Assembly: GCA_946965045.2 (NCBI GenBank) | Contig: OX337235.1 | Coordinates: forward strand, 496,001 to 560,000 | Source: Epithemia pelagica | Lineage: Eukaryota > Bacillariophyta > Bacillariophyceae > Surirellales > Surirellaceae | Reading direction: 5' to 3' | Length of the DNA stretch: 64,000 bases | Part shown: piece by piece, positions 36,660-46,565 of the stretch | How the letters are laid out: each line of letters begins with the position of its first letter | Position numbering within the stretch: position 1 is the first letter of the stretch | Position numbers and translations under genes: made by a program | The notes under the pieces: model-generated | Seen by the model: only the letters and a program-made list of their open reading frames with translations | Databases searched by the model: none | What the model was told of the DNA's origin: nothing

Positions 36660-38000
36660 CTAGGGAGGTTGTTCCGTATCATGCACGGTGGTAGTAGGAT
36701 TGGCAGGAATGTCAAGACAAACACTCTCCCCACTATTACTCTTGTGCGATGATGCTTCCGTGAGATCCATGGTCCCTCCCCGCAGCATGAGCGTGGAGCG
36801 TGTGCCGGATGGTGCGGCGGTTCCTGCGGCGGCGGCTGGGATCCGACGATCGGTTGCCTCTTGCACCAGACTTACCAAAAAGGCCACGACAAAGGTGACA
36901 CCAAACAGGACGGCCATGCCACACAAGAGGTATACCACCAAGAGTTCGGTTACCGTTTGTTCGTTTTTGTTTTGTGGTTGTTCTGATTGTGGAGGAACCA
37001 TCGTGTCGTTATTGGGTGGTACGGACCACGTGACGGAGGAAATTGGTGAGGCGTCATGACAATGCACTTGATGGAGCGACACATTGGAGGAGGCTGCTGA
37101 GGAAGCTTGGGCGGCGGTCACGTCTCTCCAGTCCTGTTCGAGGGTCGTGGCCCAGTCTATTGTATCCGCCTCCTCTTGGACCACACTCATCCATTCCGAG
37201 GGATTGCACCAATCCCCATGGATACACGCTGGAATGGAACGGAATTGAAAGGTCACCTGTTTGGTGGTGACAACCACTGTGGATGCGTTGGTGTCTTCGT
37301 CGTTCGGGTTGGAGGGTGGAGTAGCAGTATTGGGGGCATTCCACGACAGGACCAAATCGCAGGGAATGGTAACATTGTAGGAAACGATCAACGTGGTGGC
37401 TCCCTCTTTCTCGTCGCCGCCCGCCACCCAACAGGCTTGTTGCACGTCCGACGCTCGAGGATTATTATTCGTATTCGTGCTGGGGATGATGCAGTTCCAT
37501 GCAGTCACGAGCCGGTCCTCCTCCTGGTCCAGGACATGGTCCATACAACGAAGCGATTGGTTCCAGAGCTGCCACCGATATTGCTTCTGGGCCTGGTTCC
37601 AGAGAGGGTCCGATGCCAATCGAGTGGTGGCAGTTTGATATTTGGGTGACAGGGTGGTGGTGGCAGTGGTTTTGCGGACTCGTCGGACCAGTCGAGCACG
37701 AAGATATGGACGGTTTCTCAAAGAGGACGAGGGATCTTCTACGAGCGACGACGCGGACGGTTTTTGGAGTGTTGGTTCCAGCATAGTCGTTTGGTGGACC
37801 CTGTGTGGTTGTTGGTGGTGCCGTTTGGGTGGTTGCGGCTGGACCGACACAAGGGATGCAGTCCTTGTTGGATACTTGTTCTTATTTGTTGGAGGAGTGA
37901 CAGGATGCCACAGGTCTGGTTCTGGTGGGACGGTTTCGGAGTGGACCATGGCAGATACAAGGCCAATCCAACCTAGAAATCGAGGGGCGTAGTAAGTCAT
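36660..38000 (-). CDS. Single-pass membrane protein with MLRGGTM motif (gene A')
   Basis: Close paralogue of gene A on the opposite strand, 446 residues from ATG 38000 (MTYYAPRFLGWIGLVSAMVHS). Same layout: signal peptide, Pro/His/Thr region, RARLVRRVRK, Cys-rich ectodomain with YNVTIPCDLVLSW, one membrane helix (LLVVYLLCGMAVLFGVTFVVAFL) and tail TRSTLMLRGGTMDLTEAS. The copies differ by substitutions and in-frame indels (PAAAAGTAAPSG against PAAAPSG), and the frame stays open throughout, which suggests selection on the protein. The (TG)105 tract lies 30 bases beyond its stop. Confidence 0.82.
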   Translation of the reverse strand: MTYYAPRFLGWIGLVSAMVHSETVPPEPDLWHPVTPPTNKNKYPTRTASLVSVQPQPPKRHHQQPHRVHQTTMLEPTLQKPSASSLVEDPSSSLRNRPYLRARLVRRVRKTTATTTLSPKYQTATTRLASDPLWNQAQKQYRWQLWNQSLRCMDHVLDQEEDRLVTAWNCIIPSTNTNNNPRASDVQQACWVAGGDEKEGATTLIVSYNVTIPCDLVLSWNAPNTATPPSNPNDEDTNASTVVVTTKQVTFQFRSIPACIHGDWCNPSEWMSVVQEEADTIDWATTLEQDWRDVTAAQASSAASSNVSLHQVHCHDASPISSVTWSVPPNNDTMVPPQSEQPQNKNEQTVTELLVVYLLCGMAVLFGVTFVVAFLVSLVQEATDRRIPAAAAGTAAPSGTRSTLMLRGGTMDLTEASSHKSNSGESVCLDIPANPTTTVHDTEQPP

Positions 38001-39875
38001 CCTTTTCTTCAGCTTGGACTTGATTGAGTGCATCCTGCAGGTTTATATCGTCATGGATCGAATTTGGGTAAAAAAAAAGATAATTGGGATGCTGCTGCTT
38101 TGACAACCTAGGTCTTGTTTTCCTCTCATCCTCTTCGTTGTGCGATACAACTGCTCGTAGTCCTTCGGATGGTGTGTCGCGGTTCGGATTTTCTCTGTTC
38201 CTCCGAGTGAAAAAAAGCTGCTGTAGACCGGCTTCGGGTTGAACGCTGTGTCACAGTCCGAAGGGGAGTTCCCAAAAATCACCCACAGGTCTCATGATGA
38301 TGATGATGATGTGACGACATGGCTCAAGAGAGAGAGAGATCACCCCCGTCGGAACCCATTGCCTCTCGGTTCACGTGCGCGCAAGTCGCTCATCCTCTCT
38401 AGAGGGGTGTGTGCCGATTCGAACGGCTCCATGCTCGCCATGGTGTTTGGATGCAAGAGAACCGTGTGCGAACACGTCTGTCTGACTCTGTCGCTTCTGT
38501 ATCGCGGTTTCCGAACCGTGCTACCCTCTCAAAGACCTATGCCACCAGCCGCCTTGGTCGGGTGGTACGGGCCTTTGCTCATGATGGTCTCGGTTCTTGG
38601 GTGTCCAGGGTTCGAGTCCGCTGTGATTAGGTGGTTGGGAGGGCTAGATGTGGGGCCCGAAAAGCGGTTCGTCTATGTGGCCCCTTGTCACAAGCGGGCT
38701 GTCCCCCCGCTCCATGATTCCGAGAAAAATGGCGCCAGGGCAGTCGGTCGACTGTACCCTAGTGTTGGATTCTGGTTCCTTCTTGGTAGTGTTGGATTGG
38801 AACAAGAAGGGCTGTGCGGGCAGTGGTTCGTGTTGGTGTGGTGCTCCTCGTTGTGTGTTTGGTGGAACGACATGTATCCGTGGTTCTTCTGGTTCTTGTG
38901 GTGGTGGTGGTGGGTCGTCCCGAGCACTCGTCGTGGTGGTGGTGGTTCTTATTGTGGTGGTTCTGAGCAAAGACGGCAAAATGGGCACCACAACTTTCAA
39001 AACCACATCCACGGATGGTGCCTCTCATCATATCAAAATGCCATTGAAAACTGCCAAGATTATGGGAACGATTCAAGAGGTGTATATTTTCTGTCATTTG
39101 TGCGTTGCCCAACTTTGGCCTCTTGTTTTTTTCCAAAGCGCCTGCCATGTCAAATCGTCAGCCTGCTTTCGATCGTTGAAATCTGAACGCCGGCCTCGCC
39201 TCGTATTTTGTACCATGAATCGTCTCACTTCTCACTTTTCGACAAACCACAAGAAATGACAATGGGGCTGCAACAAAATCGAACAATCCAGCAAAATGAA
39301 TGACCATAGCATGAATACTACTGTCAAGATCTACCCCCTGGATCATCAGTAAACGCGGCAATCAACCGAATGAGAAGAAGGATGAAAAATGACAAGATGA
39401 CAATCAACCAGTGTGTGGACGACATCAGAGTCTAAGGAAGGACACAATACAATGGATAGGGCCAGGAAGCCTAAACAAATAGGAGGAGTACCTAGATACA
39501 TATAGAGTTGACTATGCTTGTATTTTAGTTGCAGTCAATGTACTAAGAGCTTTCCTTGTTGTGGGCCATTGCCACTTGTCTTGTGTTTGTGCATGTTTTT
39601 TTCTGTTTCACGTGTGTGTTCACTGTTCATCCTTGTGTGGGATTTCTTCGCGTCGTGCTCCGTATCAAGCCAAAGCCAGGGCGAAGCGCGCGATGCCAGT
39701 TATGACAGTTGCTATGGACGTTATAATTACTGCTTTTAGAGAAAAAAACTGAGCTATAATTTAAAGTAAAAACTAAAATGAAAAAAGAAAAATGTCGGAT
39801 GGATGACAGAAGTTATACACCCGCCGGATCGGACAGATATAGGATTAATACTATCGCTTGCTTCTCGAGTAGATC
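38001..39875. other. Gene-poor stretch; duplicated promoter, then unique sequence
   Basis: 38001-38541 matches the gene A upstream region. From ~38545 the match stops, at a place with a tRNA-like B-box (GGTTCGAGTCC, 38609-38619). 38648-39260 has a GTG-rich tract (38880-38960) with open frames on both strands but no coding character. 39260-39875 shows nothing recognisable. Confidence 0.5.
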
Positions 39876-40181
39876 ATGATTGACGACCACCTTCATGCTT
39901 CTACCAATCAAGGGTTGCCCCACAACCTCTTGAACATGTTCCACAACAACAACAACAACGAGATGATGAAGAATGGTCGAGGTGTTAAGGTTGAGACACT
40001 GGTGCCAGAACGAAACCGTGTCAACCTCCAGAACAAGAAAAAGAAGAACGTCATGACCCGATACGGTCCGATGGTTCTTGTGGTTGTGGTACTTTTTCAA
40101 TGGTCTATGTCCATGCCGTCCTCCTCCTTGTCGTCGTCGCTGTCTCTGGCCGTGTCGTCCATGTCCTCCGAATCTTGGACC

Positions 40182-40215
<34 letters not shown>

Positions 40216-42188
40216 CCACAACAAGAACAACACTCGTTTCGTCCCCCGAAACCAGCAGCCATAATAGGACGGACTCCACGTCTCCTTCTACTCGGAACGC
40301 CACTACCATTATAACCCAGTCACCACCACCACCACCACCAACAACAACAACAATTACTACTACGACAAGTAGGAATGGAACCGAGACAACGCCGTGGTCT
40401 CTGTGGAACCGTTGGATCTCCTTGCCATCGTCTGGGATGTCGTCAAATGTTTCGTTTGCCAGTGCTACCGACTGTCGACTGGCGATTCAAGACTCGGTTC
40501 AAAATCCGTGGATCATTGGCGATGGCATCCGCTATCGCATCCCCACGCTCGAAGATGTCATTGTCCTACCATTGATGGTCACGACCAACCACAACGACAA
40601 CAACCATTCATCCAACCACAAACAACAATATATTTTGCTCAATCCCTTGCTCCAGACCGACCCTTTGGTCCGTGCCTCGACGTGGTACTGTGGAAATCTC
40701 GAGCATGCGGCCCATTGGGCACACTTGGAAACCTTGATTCAAACGCATCAGTACTTCAATAGCAGCAGCAACAACAATAACAGCCTCAAGAAGGATTCTT
40801 CGTTGGAGAATGCGGGTCCCGTTCCGACACGAAACCTCTTTGTCCAAAGGCCCCGACAGCATGACCAAGTGATTGTGCCATGTCCTCTGGTGGTTCCCCC
40901 AACACCAATGAATACTACTAGTAGCAACCACCACCATTCGAACGACTCTGGCAGTCATGCGCCAATCGCCGTGACTCATTTGTGGTCCTCCGTGGCCGAA
41001 CGCCAAACCGGTGTATGGCCTGTGTACGATTTGCGGCTGTTTCAAACCTGCAATCGCTTGGAAACGCTGGAATTTTGGAACCAGACGAACCAGCAGCGGC
41101 ATCCCGAACGACGACGACAAGAGCATGCGGAGGATGCCACCACCCGTACAAATCACACAAGGCTCCGACCATACGAATCGCCGTTTTCCCCCGAACCAAA
41201 CCACCACAAGAACACGACAATAATGTCTCCCAGTAGTCCTCCTCCTCAAGTAGGTGCCTGTTTGATTACGTGGGGAGACAAGAGCCGTCAAGCCTTGCAT
41301 GAATGGATTGTATACCACCGATTATTGGGCGTTTCTCACTTTTGGATCCACATTAACGAAGACTGGAATACCACGTACAACAATCCGACCATGAATTTGA
41401 GCTATGTCACATATATTCCCTACAATTACCATTATCGTGACTACGTTCCAGATGCGGGAGGAGCCGTCTTTCCGTGGCAACAAACGATGCAAATGAGATG
41501 CTTGTGGAATGCCAAAAAATTCGGTTTCGATTGGGTCATCACCACCGATTCCGATGAATTTCTTGACATTTCCGATCCAGACATCATTCACAGAAATTCA
41601 ACAGCAGTAATAGATCCATTGTCCGTTTCGCTTGCAGATGCGACTGCTGTGACGGAGGATGCTCCACTCTTGCAATTCTTGCGCCGCTTTAATGCCGAAA
41701 AGATTGGGTCCTTGATTCTAGCAAGTGTCCCCTACGGTGACCACAAGACGAACAAGACCAATTTCCTGACAGTAGTCCCCCATGACAATACAACCAGTGA
41801 TTCTCCTCCCATAAAAACGAGCATCGTGTTGAAAATGGACCAAGTTTGGAGAAATCGCGACTTGAAGCACACGAAATACAAGCGTCAAAAAATGGTGTAC
41901 AGTGTTCCCACTGCCGCTTCGATTGGAATTCATTATTTACTGAAATGCAGTGCGGCCCATGATCCTGACAGGCAAGTCGGGTGTCAAATGACGCATGTGG
42001 AACAGACGTCCTTGTTCATTCGGCATTATCGAGAGGCCAGGACCCGAACCGGAATCCTCTATAATAACAACATTACGGCATTGGCGCCGGATCCCCGTCT
42101 TCCCGAACAGTATCGTCACACGGTCCTGGCGGTCATGACACAACACCAAATCAAACACAACAACAATAGTCAATCTGGTATTAGGTAG
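39876..42188 (+). CDS. GT92-like glycosyltransferase, type II membrane protein
   Basis: 770 residues. A short cytosolic part (Asn-rich, then KKKKN) precedes one signal-anchor (MVLVVVVLFQWSMSM, ~66-80) and a long Ser/Thr stem with ACA-encoded Thr runs and many N-glycosylation sites. The catalytic part begins at VGACLITWGDKSRQALHEWIVYHRLLGVSHFWIH (~450), followed by QQTMQMRCLWNAKKFGFDWVITTDSDEFLD: the DSDEF acidic motif and the EW..YH and Q..C pattern resemble GT92 (DUF23) and related GT-A enzymes. Expected to transfer sugar to glycans in the Golgi; acceptor unknown. It sits inside the inverted duplication, between A' and B', with no second copy in the window. Confidence 0.8.
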
Positions 42189-42713
42189 ATTTCTTTTTTT
42201 TTTTCTCTCTCTCTCTCTCTCTTCTACCTCGATCCTCCATACCGTTTCATCAACTTCATACAGTCGAAGGAAGCCCACAGTGGGATGCTTTCTCCTCCTC
42301 TATCCTCTATACCGTTTCATCCCAACCATTGCGGAGTAGTTATGTGCTATAAAGACGAACAGCGGAGGATTGACTGCTCAGATGATCGAGGACCTTTGCA
42401 CTCAACAAGACGCCAAACTTTTGTATAAGTTGGAACACTTCCTATCTAATCGCAAACCACTACGGAGTATATCTAAGTCGCTTCTAAGGATGGATCGCCC
42501 GGCGCATACGGTGGAACCGCGCCGGGCGACCCTTCTCAAGAGGCCTTGACACAGGGAATTACTCCTCTAAGAAATACCGTACGTCACTCTAGATGACAAC
42601 CTATTATACCTACTCGAATCTCCAATCGGCATCCTCTCCAATAGAGATCCAAAACTACAGTCTGTATAGCCATTCGCCAAAACACACACACAAGGCAACG
42701 CGACAACAACAAC
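42189..42713. other. Spacer upstream of B'
   Basis: Contains a (CT)n tract (42204-42222). From ~42470 on it is the counterpart of the gene B promoter region, with a hairpin. Confidence 0.5.
42495..42529. repeat. 11-bp inverted repeat upstream of gene B'
   Basis: TCGCCCGGCGC (42495-42505) and GCGCCGGGCGA (42519-42529) are exact reverse complements. Relative to the gene B hairpin, one stem pair is exchanged (G-C against C-G), so pairing is kept. Confidence 0.85.
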
Positions 42714-45700
42714 ATGTCCAAGCCCTTCCGATTCCGACGACGGCCCCCTTGTCGTCGTTGGCTGTTCGGTTGGTGCCACTATGATTACGCCGTCATATTA
42801 CTGTGCCTCGTTTGGATTCTTGCAGGGAATGGACCAGCTGCTGGGGCGGAACAATCGTCCCCTTGGAATTTGAAGGACCATTTTTAACCATTCATCGGGC
42901 GGCCCGCGACTTGGGGGGACCGGATCAGTTCAAGATTCACACCATTCCTCCCGTAATTTTGAAAAGCATTTTGGAACGCATTGGAGCCTTGCTGCCATCG
43001 ACCCGAATCTACAAGGCGGGCTGTGTCACGGCCGCCGATCAATTCGTCGGTCCAGCCGCAGGATCCTCCTCCCAAACGCCGCAGGATCTCTTGTTGCCCC
43101 CCGACACGGCCCACGGACAACACGAGTGTGTGGCGCCCACTCACGCCGACTCTTCCATGAAATGGTGGCGTCGTAGTCACAACAGTAGCCCCAACGCCAA
43201 TCCACAAGAGGACAATGATCCAGACGACCTTCCTCCGGTACGGGATGTGTACAATGCCGTCTTTGCTCGTCGTCGGCTCGTATGCCATTGGAGAGTGCTC
43301 CGGCCTCGTTGAATTTTTGGTTCTTGTCCTTTGTCAATTGGTTTCACGATGACAACTTTCGGACCGTTCCCCATACCAATGGATCCTTTTCGTGGGGAGG
43401 CGATGGGGGACTTCACATGACCCATGTCTATGGCCATACCCGGTACCGACAAGAAGCGCTCCGTACCTTGCAAGGAGATGGCAAAATGAAAACATCATCG
43501 TCGTCGTCGTCGGCCACAACTGTGTTGGGAGAATGGTCCTACTTTCCGCCCTTGTGGAATGACGTGCAACAAGACTATCCCGACTTTGACATGTGGACAC
43601 CGCACAATGGACCCAGTAGCAATTCCAGTGCCGCCGGTAAGCAAGACGTGGACACGTCGGCCTACTTTGCCATGGGGGATCCTCGGTTCAACATGCATCC
43701 CGGTCACATTGTTTGGACCAGCATTGCCCTCTACCTGCACAATACCGTCTGCGACATTTTGATTCAACACCAACCGCAACCACGACAAGATGCGGAGGAT
43801 GGGGGCTGGACCGATGAGGATATTTTTCAACGAGCGCGCGTCATTACCTTTCACATTGTCCAAAAGATTCGTCTTCAAGACTTTGTCTCCGATTCCGTCT
43901 CCCATGCCCGAAATCACGCACGGCTCCCGTACAATCCAGATGAACTTCGCCAACTCATGGTCCCGCAGTTTCCCTTTTCGGGAGCCAAACCCCACTTTTT
44001 GGAATTCAATCACGTCTACCAAGCCTGGCATTCCTTGCTTCCGGATGCACTCCATCTTCAAGGCCAACCGGTACCACTGACCAATCTCATGTGGTCTCCC
44101 CATTTCTTTCAAAATACCAGCCTGGCCCAAATTGCCTTGGCCTTTTCTCAGACTCCCATTGCCCGGTATGGTCCCCACAATTTCCCTCCCTTTGTCCGGG
44201 GGATTACCGAACAGGCCCTGGCCGATGAACGCGCGCAACGATTGCCCTCCTACAATGCCTATCGTTCCTACGTGGGATTACCGCCCTTGCAATCCTTTGA
44301 CGAGCTGGCTGTGGACAATCCGCAACAACTCCAACAACTCTACCACGGAGATGTGAATCGCCTCGAATTCTTGACGGGCATTGTGGCGGATTCCCATGCC
44401 CGACTGCCCGGGAACTTGCTGGGCGACGTGCAGCTCATTTTGGTCAGCCTCTTTGCCGTTCAGGATGTGGCGTCCAATGCCATTCTTCAAAATCCCATGC
44501 TCTGGAACGACGACTACTTGACCAAGGCCGGAAAAGACTTTGTGGAACAGTTTGAATTTCGAACCTTGCTCCAAACGCTCCTGGCCCCCGAACACGGCGA
44601 CGACGTGGACCGTCCCTGTCCCTTTCAAACGGACGCCAGTACGTGCATGGAACCCAAGGACTGGAGACTCCCCGACCAAGTGGGGACCAGCTTGTTCCGA
44701 ATGGAGACGGTCTGCAGTAATGTGGGCGTGGATTACACTTCCTGGTACTACTATGATAACGGCTATATGCGCATCACTGTGGCAATCTACACGGTACGGT
44801 TTGAATGGTGGGACGACACCAAGGAAAGGACAGTAGGATTGCTGCTGCTGACACTTTTTTTCGTTTGTGTTGGGCGTTCCAGGCATGCTTTGCAATTATT
44901 GTTGGTCTCTACATTGCCGTCTTTTGGAGTTTGTCCCATTTCCAACCGTTTCAAAAATCACCCGGACCAGTGCAACCAGCTACCCTGCACTTTAGTACCG
45001 TCGCACTGACAGCGAGTGAGCCATTGGCTGTCGACCACGAAGATCTCTCGGTCGACGCCAACCGCCATGTACTACTCGTTGCCCAGGAGGAACTCCGAGT
45101 GGAACGAGTCAACAATGATATTTTTCGCGACCGTGTGAGATTGTGCATCTTGACCGTGAGTCTTCTCATTTCAATTGCCTGCTTTGTACCCATGACGCTT
45201 CTCTGGGTCCAGATCATTGGCAATCCCTATTGGATCCAAATGTTTGCGGATTCATCCTACCGGATTTCGTTTTGGACCTCCGGGCTGGTGGGGGCCCCTT
45301 TTATCGCTGAGATTGCCCTTCGTCTGTCCCAGTGGCGATTCAATAACTTTGACCCCCGCATGTTTTATCAAATTACCTTTCATCATGTGGGATTCTTTGT
45401 GCTGCAACTCATCTTTTTTGCCGCCGCCGAAGTGACAATTTCGAAAATGTCTCTTACGATTCTAGTCGCTTGGACCTATGAGTGGTCCCTGTTTGCTCCA
45501 TTCTGGATTGTACGATTGTATGATTCAGCTTTTGACGCTTCCTGGAACAAGGAAAACAGGAGCAAGTTGACGGCGTGTCCAAGCTATCGACGGTTTGTCC
45601 ATGTGGCGCTTCCCTGTTTCGTGGTCGTGTACTTTGTCACCCGAACCATGGAGGCCATCGTCCTGTTGATGCTCGTGGCATGCGGATGTCAACGAGGTGT

Positions 45701-46034
45701 GTCTGTGGGGGACCAGGCACCGGGGTTCTGGGTCGTGTCCGTGCTGGTGTTTCTCCTCGTGGGCCTTCAATTTCACGCCGGATGGCTGCTCGTGTCCTTG
45801 TACCAGCGACGCGTCCAGCAATTAAAGCAGACCACCCCGCAAATTCCTCGCGCGGAACCATCCGACAAGCCACAACAACAACAAGACGAAGAATCCACAG
45901 AGGAGGGTGCATCATCGTCGGAGGATGTTCCCGGCAGCAAGTCTTTGCAGCAGCAGTCACTGGAGGACCAAGTTTCCCAGGAAAGCATAGACTCTACACA
46001 ACAGCAAAAGCATAGAAATTGGAACTCCTCTTGA
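42714..46034 (+). pseudogene. Cyclooxygenase-like haem peroxidase fused to TLC-like membrane domain (gene B', frameshifted)
   Basis: Signal peptide from ATG 42714 (YAVILLCLVWILAGNGPAAGAE), then a frame change into the body, as in gene B. The body runs to ~43270, where 7 bp present in B are missing (frame break), and resumes at 43282 (MPLESAPASLNFWFLSFVNW). It is then open to the end of the peroxidase, including EFNHVYQAWHSLLPD and the region lost in B (NLLGDVQLILVSLFAVQDVASNAIL, then CMEPKDW). A 50-bp intron (44833-44882, GTAGGA...TTCCAG) fuses DDTKERT in frame to ACFAIIVGLYIAVFW, so the peroxidase and the seven-helix domain (to 46034) form one protein. Haem peroxidases of this type oxygenate fatty acids, but activity is unproven. 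At least two lesions mean that this copy too is not simply translatable. Confidence 0.8.
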
Positions 46035-46382
46035 AGTTGCCAACACTCCTCCCATGAGAGGGATCGGAACAAGCAATGGGTTCATGGGCTCATTATTTTT
46101 ATACCGGGCCATGGAATTCTTTGGTGGACGTCAGGATGCAGCGGGGCTTGCATCCAAAGGAGGGACATGGACACGCACACGTTTTGAGGCATTACCACCA
46201 GTTGCCTATTGGAGGGGCGCCACTGTAAGGAGAGTGTGTGTTGGTTGCGGACATGACAATGAATTGGCGGCTTGATTGAATCACCATAGGATTGGCAATC
46301 CGTCGTCGCCACTCGGCCACTTTTATGGTTTACCCATGGTATAGATACTCTACTATCGAGGTAGTCTATGATCTAGAAAAAG
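46035..46382. other. Third copy of the A/B spacer
   Basis: Reverse-complement relative of 31950-32265. No gene. Confidence 0.6.
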
Positions 46383-46528
46383 GTGGCTGGACCGATGAGG
46401 ATATTTTTCAACGAGCGCGCGTCATTACCTTTCGCATTGTCCAAAAGATTCGTCTCCAAGACTTTGTATCCGATTCCGTCTCTCATGCCCGGAATCACGC
46501 AAGGCTCCCGTACTGTGCAATGTAATAC
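46383..46528 (+). pseudogene. Fragment of the COX-like peroxidase gene
   Basis: Encodes GGWTDEDIFQRARVITFRIV and QKIRLQDFVSDSVSHARNHA, then diverges and stops. It corresponds to an internal ~130-bp piece of B/B', joined directly to the duplicated spacer. A breakpoint remnant of the rearrangement. Confidence 0.85.
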
Positions 46529-46565
46529 TTCAATGGATGTGGAACGTGGCACCACAGTGGAGGAT

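Noticed and set aside
38547-38640. tRNA-like sequence with a perfect B-box (GGTTCGAGTCC) and near A-box at the end of the duplication arm
   Set aside because: The D-stem and an acceptor-like pairing can be drawn, but the T-stem does not pair and the spacing to the acceptor is wrong. At most a degraded tRNA or SINE piece.
38648-39259. 203-codon plus ORF and overlapping minus ORF
   Set aside because: Driven by a GTG/CAC-rich tract; poly-Gly, poly-Val or poly-Thr composition, no domain, no paralogue.
42803-42890. Treating the ORF start at 42803 as the peroxidase start
   Set aside because: It begins at a GTG within the signal-peptide coding region; there is no ATG in that frame, and the upstream ATG at 42714 gives the secretory leader.
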